Positions 9,682 to 20,300 of a DNA stretch of 46,711 nucleotides are shown one piece after another. The notes beneath the pieces were generated by a model. It worked only from the letters and a program-made list of their open reading frames with translations, did no database searches and had not been told where the DNA came from. The DNA is from Fimbriimonas sp. Lineage in GTDB: Bacteria; Armatimonadota; Fimbriimonadia; Fimbriimonadales; Fimbriimonadaceae. Position 1 is the first letter of the stretch; every line of letters begins with the position of its first letter. The position numbers were made by a program, and so were the translations under genes. Where the stretch lies: assembly GCA_031292555.1 (NCBI GenBank), contig JARLGV010000064.1, positions 1-46,711 of the forward strand. Reading direction: 5' to 3'.

Positions 9682-10319
9682 CGGGTGCTTAATACGTGAA
9701 CACGTACGCGATGAGTGCCGAAATCGTTGGCGGCATGGCGGGAATCGTAACAGAGATCGATCCGCTTACCTTTGATGGCTCCGCCGGTGTCCGAGGCGAT
9801 CGCCATACCATACCCTTCGATGAACAAAATCGAGCCGAGAGGAATTACGCGCGGATCTACGGCGGCCTCGCCGAAAGCGGCGCGACGACCCATCCGAGTG
9901 CGGCCTCGGTTGCTCCATCCGTTGCTACGCGGGCTGGGGTCGTACGCAGTCGCAAGCATGTCCATCACCGACTTGCGGGTAAACGAACCACGATCCGACC
10001 GAAAACCCCCACGTCCCATGTAAAAAACGGTGGGCTCAGCTTCTTTTGTCTCTTCCTTCAGTAATTCTTGGCTGACGGCTTTGCCATCAACATATGTAAC
10101 GCGATAGGTTCTCTTGATGGAACCTTCGCTTCCTTCATGAGCTCTAACCAATGCACCTGGTCTCAGGCTACGGCTGAACTCATAACGGATTCCCGCATGA
10201 ATTGACTTCGTGTGGGTTTCCACCTGGATTTCTGTTTGCCTCTTTCCACCTGCGAGCGCCGTTCCGGCGGCCACCGATAAGATCAAGGCGATACTCACTT
10301 TTTGTGAGCAGTTGCGCAT
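9678..10319 (-). CDS. Secreted G5/3D-domain protein (putative peptidoglycan-active)
   Basis: 213 residues from the ATG at 10319, chosen because a perfect AGGAGG lies 6 bases upstream and MRNCSQKVSIALILSVAAG is a good signal peptide. Residues of about 80-115 (RTYRVTYVDGKAVSQELLKEE) resemble a G5 domain. The C-terminal half holds a 3D domain: MLATAYDPS, DPRVIPLGSILFIEGYG and ASDTGGAIKGKRIDLCYDS, including the three conserved Asp residues. Such proteins (YabE/YocH and MltA-like folds) bind or cleave peptidoglycan. It overlaps rsmA by 4 bp, like the yabE-ksgA neighbourhood of Firmicutes. Its upstream region has unusual inverted repeats. Confidence 0.88.
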   Translation of the reverse strand: MRNCSQKVSIALILSVAAGTALAGGKRQTEIQVETHTKSIHAGIRYEFSRSLRPGALVRAHEGSEGSIKRTYRVTYVDGKAVSQELLKEETKEAEPTVFYMGRGGFRSDRGSFTRKSVMDMLATAYDPSPRSNGWSNRGRTRMGRRAAFGEAAVDPRVIPLGSILFIEGYGMAIASDTGGAIKGKRIDLCYDSRHAANDFGTHRVRVHVLSTR

Positions 10320-10325
10320 TTGGAA

Positions 10326-10331
10326 CCTCCT
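10326..10331 (-). promoter_or_regulatory. Strong Shine-Dalgarno of the 3D-domain gene
   Basis: The minus strand reads AGGAGG, 6 bases before the ATG at 10319. It settles the start at 10319 over the longer frame that begins at 10526, whose extra 69 residues are compositionally odd. Confidence 0.8.
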
Positions 10332-10411
10332 CTTGCCTGGCTGCGACGTGTAGTTATACCTTCCTTTCGCAATATCGCTCAATATGGAGTCGCTCCAACA
10401 GTCGTTTTTGA

Positions 10412-10460
10412 CTAAACAAGTATAAGTTTGTGGGGCTAAACATGTATTTTTCTTGTTTAG
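10412..10460. repeat. Three-part inverted repeat upstream of the 3D-domain gene
   Basis: Plus strand shows CTAAACAAG (10412-10420), CTAAACATG (10436-10444) and CTTGTTTAG (10452-10460). The outer pair is a perfect 9-bp inverted repeat. The middle element can pair with the third with one mismatch across a 7-base loop, giving two mutually exclusive hairpins in the 5' region of the 3D-domain transcript. It may be an operator or an RNA switch; no known riboswitch consensus was recognised. Confidence 0.5.
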
Positions 10461-10536
10461 GAATTTTTTACCAAAAGACTTGACAAGCCCGTGCCGGATA
10501 GTGGTTTGCCTTGGGTTTTGAGCCAAGATTGCTCCC

Positions 10537-13466
<2,930 letters not shown>

Positions 13467-13521
13467 TTACCGCCGAGAAGGGCCACGGGCCATCCGATCG
13501 ACAATGTCGCAACTCTAGCGG

Positions 13522-13776
13522 CTACTTTAAGGCGGCCTGGCTTTCCATGACCTTCTTCTTGGCCTCTTCAAACTCCTCGTCCGTCATCTGCCCATTCCGG
13601 TGCATATCGGCAAGACGTTCGAAGGCGGCTGCAATGAAGTCTAGGCGAGCCTCTGAGGGAGCCTCAAGCGACTTGCGCGGGCCTCTAAAGTAGTACCAGG
13701 CAAGAAAGCCGATTGGCCCGACGGTGAAGACCACCATCAGGATCTTCAGGAGATTCATCAGTTGGTCTTGAGGCAT
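13522..13776 (-). CDS. Small membrane protein with SHOCT-like C-terminus
   Basis: 84 residues from the ATG at 13776, with GGAG 8 bases upstream; the longer frame to 13962 lies inside the DUF151 gene. One transmembrane helix (LLKILMVVFTVGPIGFLAWYYF) is followed by a charged helix pair. ERLADMHRNGQMTDEEFEEAKKKVM resembles a SHOCT (short C-terminal oligomerisation) motif. It sits 19 bp behind the DUF151 gene and 64 bp before ligA. No specific role can be given. Confidence 0.78.
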   Translation of the reverse strand: MPQDQLMNLLKILMVVFTVGPIGFLAWYYFRGPRKSLEAPSEARLDFIAAAFERLADMHRNGQMTDEEFEEAKKKVMESQAALK

Positions 13777-13795
13777 AAGTGGTCTCCCGAGCGGC

Positions 13796-14302
13796 TCAAC
13801 CTTCCATGGCAGCTTCAAGGATGCCGTCAGCCACAAAGATAGGGCTATCGAAGCGCATTGCCAGCGCGATTGCATCGGATGGCCGGGCATCGATTTCCAT
13901 CTCTTCCTTTTCGACCCGTATGTTGAGCTTGGCGTAATAGACAGCGTTCCAGAAATCGTCAATCACAACGCGTTCCAAAACGACGTTTGCTCGCATCATG
14001 ATCGTGCGAATCAGATCGTGAGTCAACGGCCGATCGGGCCGCGACCCTTCGTATTCCATAGCGATCGCCTGAGCTTCGAACGCCCCAATAAGAATCGGGA
14101 GTTTGCGTTCGCCGTCCGTCACGACGACAAACCGCGAGATCTGCCCGTTGTTCTCGGCGGCATACACGCCTTCAACATTGACTTCAACCAGTTCGCCGAG
14201 CGAACCGGACTCACGAATCGGCACATCGTCCTCGTACGGAAAGAACGAAGGAGGCTGATCCAGATTTTCCGGGCGATCGGGTTCGTCGTACTCCTCAGGC
14301 AT
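13796..14302 (-). CDS. DUF151 bifunctional nuclease-family protein
   Basis: 168 residues. After an acidic N-terminus of about 30 residues, the BFN/DUF151 core is visible: VYAAENNGQISRFVVVTDGERKLPILIGAFEAQAIAM, a middle beta segment and the diagnostic IDARPSDAIALAMRFDSPIFV near the end. Members have reported RNase/DNase activity, but the cellular role in most bacteria is unclear. It follows rho by 77 bp, with a hairpin between them. Confidence 0.9.
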   Translation of the reverse strand: MPEEYDEPDRPENLDQPPSFFPYEDDVPIRESGSLGELVEVNVEGVYAAENNGQISRFVVVTDGERKLPILIGAFEAQAIAMEYEGSRPDRPLTHDLIRTIMMRANVVLERVVIDDFWNAVYYAKLNIRVEKEEMEIDARPSDAIALAMRFDSPIFVADGILEAAMEG

Positions 14303-14321
14303 TGCTCAGTTGATTCCTATT

Positions 14322-14345
14322 GTCCGAGAGCCTTCGCTCTCGGAC
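14322..14345. terminator. Perfect 10-bp hairpin between rho and the DUF151 gene
   Basis: GTCCGAGAGC and GCTCTCGGAC flank a 4-base loop (CTTC on plus, GAAG on minus). There is no T-run on either side, so it is not a classic intrinsic terminator. It could be a transcript-end stabiliser, an attenuator or an RNA processing site after rho. Confidence 0.55.
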
Positions 14346-14379
14346 GAGACTATTATGTCGGAAATCAGACTCAATGCTA

Positions 14380-15786
14380 TCACGCACCAGCCTTCGTTCG
14401 CGCAATTACGCTTTCCAAGAATGCCGCGTTCGTAGGAGTTCGCTTGAGAAGCTTAATCAGCGATTCGGTCGCTTCCACCGAGTTCGTCTGGTTTGCCAGG
14501 AGGCGATGCAGTTGCACGACGCCGTCAAGGTCGTCCTTCTTGAAGAGAAGTTCCTCATGGCGCGTCGAACTTCGCTTGACGTCGACGGCCGGCCAAAGTC
14601 GGCGCTCGGCAAGGTCGCGATCCAACACGATTTCCATGTTGCCAGTTCCCTTTAATTCTTCGTAGATGGCTTCGTCCATTTTGCTTCCAGTATCGATAAG
14701 CACGCTGGACACGACCGTCAACGAACCGCCCTCTTCAATGTTTCGCGCGGCGCCAAAGAAACGGCGCGGCCGATAGAGCGCGCCCGGATCCAAACCTCCC
14801 GAAAGCGTTCGCCCCGAAGGGTTGATCGTGAGGTTGCTGGCACGCGACATTCGCGTAAGGGAATCGAGAAGAATCACCACGTCCCGGCCAAATTCGACCA
14901 GACGCTTTGCCTGCTCGAGACAAAGCTCGGCGACCCGCATATGGTTCTCGGGCGGTTCGTCGAACGTGGAGGAGATCACCTGGCCGCGCACCGAGCGCCG
15001 CATATCGGTGACTTCTTCCGGCCGCTCATCCACGAGGAGCACTAGAAGGTAAACCTCCGGGTTGTTGGCGGTGATCGCGTTCGCGATCGTCTTGAGCATC
15101 ATCGTCTTGCCCGCTTTCGGAGGCGAAACGATGAGACCGCGTTGTCCCTTACCAATCGGTGAAATAAGGTCGATAATGCGGGACGAGATGTTGTCCGGCA
15201 CCGTCTCCATCTTGAGTTTCTCGTTCGGGTAAAGCGGGGTCAACTCATCGAAGTTTTTGCGCTTCGTCATCTCGGGCGATGCGGTGCCGTAGCCGCTCAC
15301 GCTTTCGACGCGAAGCAGGCCCTGGTACTTCTCACCTTCTTTGGGCAATCGGACCTGACCAAAAACCATGTCTCCGGCGCGAAGGCCGAACTTCTTCACC
15401 TGGGACTGGGAAACGTAGACATCCTGCGGCGACGGCTGATAGTTCTCCCGGCGAAGAAATCCCCAACCGTCCGACATAAGATCCAAGATGCCCCTTGAGT
15501 AGATTGCCTGCTTGTCCTCATTGACGGCGACCAGAAGTTGCTCAATCAGTTCGTGGCGCAAGAGCGCCTTGGGGTCGATCTTGGCGGCCTTGGCTTCCTT
15601 GAGAAGCGCGGCCGGGGTCATCTTGTCGAAATGGTTGTAGTCTATTTCCGGTAAGAGTTCAAGGTCGGTTTGCGGGTCGGTTTTGGGCATACCCTCCCGG
15701 TTGCGGCTGCGTTGGCGTCGCATACCGTTATTGCCGTTTCCGCTGCCGCCTTCCTGCGACTTGCGAGGTCGAAACTGATGGGTCAT
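14380..15786 (-). CDS. rho: Transcription termination factor Rho
   Basis: 468 residues from the ATG at 15786, chosen because AGGAG lies 5 bases before it. A basic, Gly/Asn/Arg-rich N-terminal insert (about 6-33) precedes the Rho N-terminal helices and the cold-shock-like RNA binding domain (YSRGILDLMSDGWGFLRR). The ATPase has Walker A SPPKAGKT (221-228), Walker B VVILLDSLTR and the Q-loop/R-loop region. It is a hexameric RNA helicase that releases transcripts. An N-terminal disordered insert is common in Rho of high-GC phyla. Confidence 0.97.
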   Translation of the reverse strand: MTHQFRPRKSQEGGSGNGNNGMRRQRSRNREGMPKTDPQTDLELLPEIDYNHFDKMTPAALLKEAKAAKIDPKALLRHELIEQLLVAVNEDKQAIYSRGILDLMSDGWGFLRRENYQPSPQDVYVSQSQVKKFGLRAGDMVFGQVRLPKEGEKYQGLLRVESVSGYGTASPEMTKRKNFDELTPLYPNEKLKMETVPDNISSRIIDLISPIGKGQRGLIVSPPKAGKTMMLKTIANAITANNPEVYLLVLLVDERPEEVTDMRRSVRGQVISSTFDEPPENHMRVAELCLEQAKRLVEFGRDVVILLDSLTRMSRASNLTINPSGRTLSGGLDPGALYRPRRFFGAARNIEEGGSLTVVSSVLIDTGSKMDEAIYEELKGTGNMEIVLDRDLAERRLWPAVDVKRSSTRHEELLFKKDDLDGVVQLHRLLANQTNSVEATESLIKLLKRTPTNAAFLESVIARTKAGA

Positions 15787-15854
15787 ATAGCTCCTGAAGC
15801 TGAGTCTCTGGCGCGACAAAGGCAGGTGGTAACAAAGCCTCGGTGGGAGTAGAA

Positions 15855-16382
15855 CTACTCTTCGCGCAGAATCGCGATGTACGGGAGGTTACGATACCTC
15901 TCTGCGTAATCTAGACCATATCCTACCACGAATTCGTTCGGAATTTCGAAACCGATGTACTCTACCGGCGGATATACCGTTCTCGTGCCCGTTTTGGACA
16001 GAAGCGCCACTACCTTTAGAGATTTTGGTTTGCGAGTGGAAAGCAACTCCCGCAGATGGCTCAGGGTAACCCCCGTATCCACGATGTCTTCAACAATAAT
16101 GACGTGCAAACCCTCGATATTGATATCCAAATCTTTGCGAATTTGTACGACGCCCGATGACGACTTGCCGCCATGGTAGCTGCTGGTCTGTAAAAAGTCG
16201 ATTTCGCTGTCCAAAGTGAGGGCACGCCCCAGATCAGACAAGAAGTGAACCGAACCTTTAAGGACCGCAATCAGGAGCACCTGTTGCCCGGCGTAGTCGC
16301 GATCGATCTCAGCTGCCATTTCGGCGACTTTGGCGCGAAGTTCCTCTTCAGAGATGAGAACGTCGAGCCGGGCATTGGACAT
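15855..16382 (-). CDS. hpt: Hypoxanthine phosphoribosyltransferase
   Basis: 175 residues from the ATG at 16382; the upstream extension to 16463 would run into the M48 gene and is not conserved in character. The PRPP-binding motif VIIVEDIVDTGVTL is intact, LIAVLKGSVHFLSDL supplies the PPi loop and SYHGG the flexible loop. It salvages hypoxanthine and guanine to IMP and GMP. It lies between the M48 protease gene (34 bp gap) and rho (68 bp gap). Confidence 0.95.
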   Translation of the reverse strand: MSNARLDVLISEEELRAKVAEMAAEIDRDYAGQQVLLIAVLKGSVHFLSDLGRALTLDSEIDFLQTSSYHGGKSSSGVVQIRKDLDINIEGLHVIIVEDIVDTGVTLSHLRELLSTRKPKSLKVVALLSKTGTRTVYPPVEYIGFEIPNEFVVGYGLDYAERYRNLPYIAILREE

Positions 16383-16416
16383 GGGCAAAATGTACCCCGC
16401 CGGATTTACCGATCGC

Positions 16417-17187
16417 TCAATAGTCGATCGGCACCTGCGCCGGGAAGTTCCTGCCGCTTGCACTTATCTTGTCTTCGATGCGTTTGATCCGATTCTTGTC
16501 GTCTGGGTGATCGCTAAAGAACTCGGGCGGGGCGCCGTCCTTGACGACCTGCCGAAGCATTTCGAATGTATCGGCGAGCCCTTCCGGATTGTAGCCGGCG
16601 GCGATCGACGCATCGAAGCCACCGTCGTCAGCTTCGGTTTCATGCTTCCGGGAAAATGGCAAATCAAACACGACCTCGTTCGTAAGGCCGGCAAGATTGG
16701 CGATGTTGGAATTGGCGCGCACCGCCATCAACAAGACCGTTAGGCCGAGATTCCGTCTTTCGCTATCTGCATAGGCATAGGCCCAGTGCTGCTTGCGCAC
16801 ATGCGTCAACTCGTGCCCCAGGACGCCGGCAAGTTCGTCCTCCGTCTTGATCCGGTCAAGAAGGCCGGTGAAGAAGAACGTGGAGCCGCCTGGCAATGCA
16901 AAAGCATTGACCTCCTTGCTGTCGATAACGTCGAACGAATATTCCCACACCGCGTCCCTTTCATCGAAAGTGGCGAGAATTCGGCGAGCGACCCGTCGAA
17001 GGGTCTTTACTCGGGGATCGGAGGCCGGAAGAACGTGTTCTTGTTTGCGAAGCGCGTCCGCGACTCGCTTTCCGAGCTTGACTTGTTGCTCCGGACTTGG
17101 GCGAAAGGCATCTGCTCCGCAGAATGCCGTAGGGGAAATCGCCGCCGATACAATAATCGACAGGCCCAATTTGGAGATTCGCTTCAT
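16417..17187 (-). CDS. M48-family metalloprotease, secreted
   Basis: 256 residues from the ATG at 17187 (a GTG one codon earlier is possible). Signal-like N-terminus MKRISKLGLSIIVSAAISPTAF. The zinc site is HELTH (inside VLGHELTHVRKQH), with the third ligand in SRKHETEADDGG. The usual downstream region AAGYNPEGLADTFEMLR is present. The layout matches BepA/LoiP-type periplasmic M48 proteases that act in envelope protein quality control. No TPR domain is present, so it is the short form. Confidence 0.93.
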   Translation of the reverse strand: MKRISKLGLSIIVSAAISPTAFCGADAFRPSPEQQVKLGKRVADALRKQEHVLPASDPRVKTLRRVARRILATFDERDAVWEYSFDVIDSKEVNAFALPGGSTFFFTGLLDRIKTEDELAGVLGHELTHVRKQHWAYAYADSERRNLGLTVLLMAVRANSNIANLAGLTNEVVFDLPFSRKHETEADDGGFDASIAAGYNPEGLADTFEMLRQVVKDGAPPEFFSDHPDDKNRIKRIEDKISASGRNFPAQVPIDY

Positions 17188-17241
17188 CACGGTCGGCCGA
17201 CTACTATTCTCCCACGGTTCCTATCCCAGCCATGCGCAGTC

Positions 17242-17826
17242 TTAATAAAAGCGTGAGTAAACCGAGATGTCGTAGGTCTTGATACTCCTCGGTATCGATG
17301 CCTCGAATGCTTCGCGGCTACGCCAGGTCACGATCCCGATGACCTCCTCTTCGAGCGCGTCGTTAGCCCCATAGACTGATCCGAGGCATCCCGGCAGATA
17401 CTGAAGCTCATCGAATATCCGCTCAATCTCATCCAGTAACTCCGGAGAGTAACCAGGATCGGCGATGCGGTGGCTCATGGAGAGATAGGCGGTGCGCACC
17501 GTCGCCGACAGCCGCTCTCCCGTATATCGCTTCACCTGGACCCGCTGAACGTCGGCCGGCCGGAAATCGGCGGCTTGAGTCTCCGCGAGCGCACGGACCT
17601 CGGTTACGGCGGCTAGTCCCCGCTCGGCTGCATCCACATCTTCGTACTCATAGATCACAAGGAACGCCTCGCGGTCGACTTCGTCTCGCCATACGCTGAG
17701 GCCATGACTGCCTTCGACGCTATCCAGACGTTCCTTAACGTCGAAGTAATAGTCCGTAACGACCGGAAGGTCGAAGTCATGGATCCGCACCCTGGCAATA
17801 ACGAGAATCCCGTTCACAACGGACAT
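17242..17826 (-). CDS. Dimeric alpha-beta barrel (ABM-like) protein of unknown function
   Basis: 194 residues from the ATG at 17826. Two halves each look like an antibiotic-biosynthesis-monooxygenase-type ferredoxin fold: the first with GLSVWRDEVDREAFLVIYEYEDVDAAERG, the second with PGCLGSVYGANDALEEEVIGIVTWRSREAFEAS. No cofactor site is evident. It opens the minus-strand run, 54 bp upstream of the M48 gene, and diverges from trpB. Function unknown. Confidence 0.75.
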   Translation of the reverse strand: MSVVNGILVIARVRIHDFDLPVVTDYYFDVKERLDSVEGSHGLSVWRDEVDREAFLVIYEYEDVDAAERGLAAVTEVRALAETQAADFRPADVQRVQVKRYTGERLSATVRTAYLSMSHRIADPGYSPELLDEIERIFDELQYLPGCLGSVYGANDALEEEVIGIVTWRSREAFEASIPRSIKTYDISVYSRFY

Positions 17827-17924
17827 TGTGGCCAATTCGCTCGCTCCGTTGCGCCTTGTACCGTGTGTCGCGTGAGGCGACTGCTATGCGGCATCGAGTG
17901 TCGATACCGTAGAATCTAGAATCC

Positions 17925-19106
17925 ATGCTTATTCGGCCTGACCATCGAGGGCGCTTCGGCGCATTTGGCGGACGCTACGTCCCCGAGACCCTGATTCCTG
18001 CCCTTGAGGAGCTAGATCGCCAGTTTGAAAGGGCGTGGGCCGACTCGCATTTCAGGGAGGAGTACGCACATTATCTGTCCGAGTACGTCGGCCGCCCCTC
18101 CCCTATCACCGAGGCACGCAAGCTCAGTGCCCAAACCGGCCTGCATGTCGTCGTAAAGCGGGAAGATCTGAATCACACGGGCGCCCACAAAATAAACAAT
18201 GCGCTCGGCCAATGTCTTCTTGCGCTGCGTATGGGAAAGAAGCGCATCATCGCAGAGACAGGCGCGGGCCAGCACGGCGTCGCCACCGCCACGGTCTGCG
18301 CGCTGTTCGGCTTGGAATGCGAGGTTTACATGGGCGTCGAGGACATCGCACGCCAGCAACTGAACGTGTTTCGAATGAAACTGCTCGGAGCAAAGGTGAA
18401 CCCGGTGTCCAGCGGCACCAAGACGCTGAAAGACGCCCTCAACGAGGCAATGAGGGACTGGGTCACGAACGTAGGCGACACTCACTACATCATTGGCTCG
18501 GTTGCCGGCCCCCATCCCTATCCTTATATGGTCCGAGAGTTTCAGCGGGTCATCGGAGACGAAGCGCGCGCCCAGTATCTGGATCGGTACGGTCGCCTAC
18601 CGGACGTTGGCATCGCCTGTGTCGGTGGAGGAAGTAACGCCATGGGCCTTTTTTCAGCGTTCGTTCCGGACGCTGACGTTCGCCTGATCGGCGTCGAGGC
18701 AGGCGGCCTTGGCCTGGAAACCGGAAAGCACGCGGCCCCCCTCACCGCCGGCTCGCCGGGCGTCCTTCATGGCAGCTACAGCTACTTGATGCAGGATGAG
18801 GATGGACAGATTCTTGGGACGCACAGCGTCAGTGCGGGACTGGACTATCCCGGCGTCGGCGCCGAACACAGTTACCTAAAAGATATCGGCCGCGTAGAGT
18901 ACATCGCGATCACTGACGACGAGGCACTCGCCGCGTTTAGGTGGGTAGCCCGAGAAGAGGGATTGATCCCCGCTTTTGAGAGCGCCCACGCCTTCGCCCC
19001 CCTCCACGATCGCAAACTCCTACCCGCCGGGACCCGAGTCCTGGTCAATATGAGCGGTCGAGGCGACAAGGACATGGAAACCGCAGCCAGACTTCTCGAC
19101 CTCTAG
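17925..19106 (+). CDS. trpB: Tryptophan synthase beta subunit
   Basis: 393 residues. [18 protein letters not shown]-type N-terminus, PLP-binding Lys89 in HTGAHKIN, the [13 protein letters not shown] loop and the phosphate-binding GGGSNAMG are all present. C-terminal [10 protein letters not shown] is typical. It condenses indole and serine to tryptophan, normally with TrpA. No trpA or other trp gene is next to it. It is the standard TrpB1 type by length and motifs. Confidence 0.97.
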   Translation: MLIRPDHRGRFGAFGGRYVPETLIPALEELDRQFERAWADSHFREEYAHYLSEYVGRPSPITEARKLSAQTGLHVVVKREDLNHTGAHKINNALGQCLLALRMGKKRIIAETGAGQHGVATATVCALFGLECEVYMGVEDIARQQLNVFRMKLLGAKVNPVSSGTKTLKDALNEAMRDWVTNVGDTHYIIGSVAGPHPYPYMVREFQRVIGDEARAQYLDRYGRLPDVGIACVGGGSNAMGLFSAFVPDADVRLIGVEAGGLGLETGKHAAPLTAGSPGVLHGSYSYLMQDEDGQILGTHSVSAGLDYPGVGAEHSYLKDIGRVEYIAITDDEALAAFRWVAREEGLIPAFESAHAFAPLHDRKLLPAGTRVLVNMSGRGDKDMETAARLLDL

Positions 19107-19122
19107 CCACACCGGGAAACGT

Positions 19123-19210
19123 GGAGTATTGGAGTATTGGAGTATTGGAGTATTGGAGTATTGGAGTATTGGAGTATTGGAGTATTGGAGTATTGGAGTA
19201 TTGGAGTATT
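19123..19210 (+). repeat. Minisatellite, 11 perfect copies of GGAGTATT
   Basis: Eighty-eight bases consist of exactly 11 head-to-tail copies of the 8-mer GGAGTATT, starting 17 bases after the trpB stop. The unit is not a multiple of three and no gene crosses it. Confidence 0.97.
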
Positions 19211-19228
19211 GCTTTGAGTGAGTCTGCT

Positions 19229-19267
19229 ATCACTCGATCACTCGATCACTCGATCACTCGATCACTC
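19229..19267 (+). repeat. Minisatellite, 4.9 copies of ATCACTCG
   Basis: A second, unrelated 8-bp unit repeats four full times and 7 of 8 bases of a fifth, only 18 bases after the GGAGTATT array. It ends just before the 3' end of the decayed sdpI. Confidence 0.95.
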
Positions 19268-19282
19268 CCCGCCCCCCGCTCG

Positions 19283-19924
19283 TTATGATCCCTCGAGCTT
19301 TCGGTAAAGGGAATAGCTCGCGATTACTGGGTAGAGGACAAGCCCAGGAGAAGAGTCATTGAAGCCGCCACTGGCTAACCCAGTAGGGCGTGCGTGGCGC
19401 CTACGAAGCCGCCGATGAACCACAGCCTTCCTGCCAAGCGGTGAGTGGCGTCCTAGACCTTTTCGCTTGCCACGGTCCAGGGCGTTCGAACTCCCATAAA
19501 GAAGTTCCGTCGCAGCTTTCCCATGACGTTGCCGATCAAATCAAAGAAAACATGAAACACGGTCATCATGCCCCTGCCGAAGTCGATCGGGGTGACAACA
19601 GTAGCCCTCAGAATCAAGATCGACGGCAGAAGCATCAATCCGGAAAAGAGCACCATGGGATCGCCGAACGTCCCGGCAAGACGCTCGATATCGAGATTCG
19701 GGAGGGACATTCTCGGCAATCCACGGTCATCAGGACGCAGGCAATCTGCATGTACCGACCAAAGTGCAACGTGAACCACTTCGAACCATACTGGTCCGGC
19801 CTAACACCAAGGACCCAGCGCGTCGGAACGCGATCCGAGGGAGAACGGAGGCAAAGTTGTGCGCAAGGACGATTCTCAGGGCTAGAATCCCGCGTTGGAT
19901 GGCGAGGCCCGCATTAAGTTTCAT
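19283..19924 (-). pseudogene. sdpI: Decayed sdpI-family membrane protein gene
   Basis: About 642 bp on the minus strand spell a full-length SdpI protein only when frames are joined. ATG at 19924 opens MKLNAGLAIQRGILALR; another frame gives QYGSKWFTLHFG; a third gives NLDIERLAGTF, then LRRNFFMGVRTPWTVASEKV. A TAG at 19453-19455 falls exactly where the family has Trp, and the frame continues DATHRLAGRLWFIGG. A last shift near 19380 leads to YPVIASYSLYRKLEG and a TAA at 19283. SdpI proteins give immunity to Sdp-type toxins. The start overlaps the intact sdpR-like gene by 11 bp, the usual sdpRI arrangement. Confidence 0.85.
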
Positions 19925-20207
19925 CGAAGGTTTCCTGGTGGCCGGGCTTAGCAAATACGTCCAGGATCAACGTCAGTGCGTCCTGGACGACCGTCGTATT
20001 CAGGGAATAAACGATTTGTTGTCCGTCGCGCCTACCCCTTATCAGTTCGGCCGCTTTGAGCACGTTGAAATGGTGCGATATGGAGGGTCCGCTGATGTCG
20101 AAGTCCTGCCCTATCTGCCCCGCTGTCAAGTCACCCTTTGAGAGCATCCTAAGGATGCGTCGCCTCGATGGGTCCGCCAACGCCTTGAATACTTCGTCGA
20201 TAGCCAT
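19914..20207 (-). CDS. sdpR: ArsR-family repressor (SdpR-type)
   Basis: 97 residues. Compact winged helix: VFKALADPSRRRILRMLSKGDLTAGQIGQDFDISGPSISHHFNVLKAAELI, then a wing (RRDGQQIVYSLN) and a C-terminal helix. No Cys metal site of the ArsR/SmtB type is visible, which fits the SdpR autorepressor subgroup. It is intact while its partner sdpI is broken. It likely represses its own promoter through the inverted repeat immediately upstream. Confidence 0.9.
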   Translation of the reverse strand: MAIDEVFKALADPSRRRILRMLSKGDLTAGQIGQDFDISGPSISHHFNVLKAAELIRGRRDGQQIVYSLNTTVVQDALTLILDVFAKPGHQETFDET

Positions 20208-20215
20208 TCGTTCCA

Positions 20216-20238
20216 GATTGGAAGATAATTAGCCAATC
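20216..20238. promoter_or_regulatory. Candidate operator of the sdpR-like gene
   Basis: GATTGG (20216-20221) and CCAATC (20233-20238) form a perfect 6-bp inverted repeat with an 11-base AT-rich spacer, 8 bases before the start codon of the repressor gene. Position and symmetry suit an ArsR-family autoregulatory site. Confidence 0.5.
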
Positions 20239-20300
20239 ATCTAAATATACTGGGTGCGGGAGAAATGGGGTTGCAATTACTTCGTAAAAATCCTTCATGA

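Noticed and set aside
10320-10536. ydaO-type c-di-AMP riboswitch upstream of the 3D-domain gene
   Set aside because: Considered because of the gene type, but the conserved core sequences of that riboswitch are not visible.
19123-19267. CRISPR array
   Set aside because: Units are 8 bp and contiguous with no spacers.
19390-19917. 175-codon plus-strand frame
   Set aside because: Antisense to the decayed sdpI, whose protein segments are clearly readable on the minus strand.
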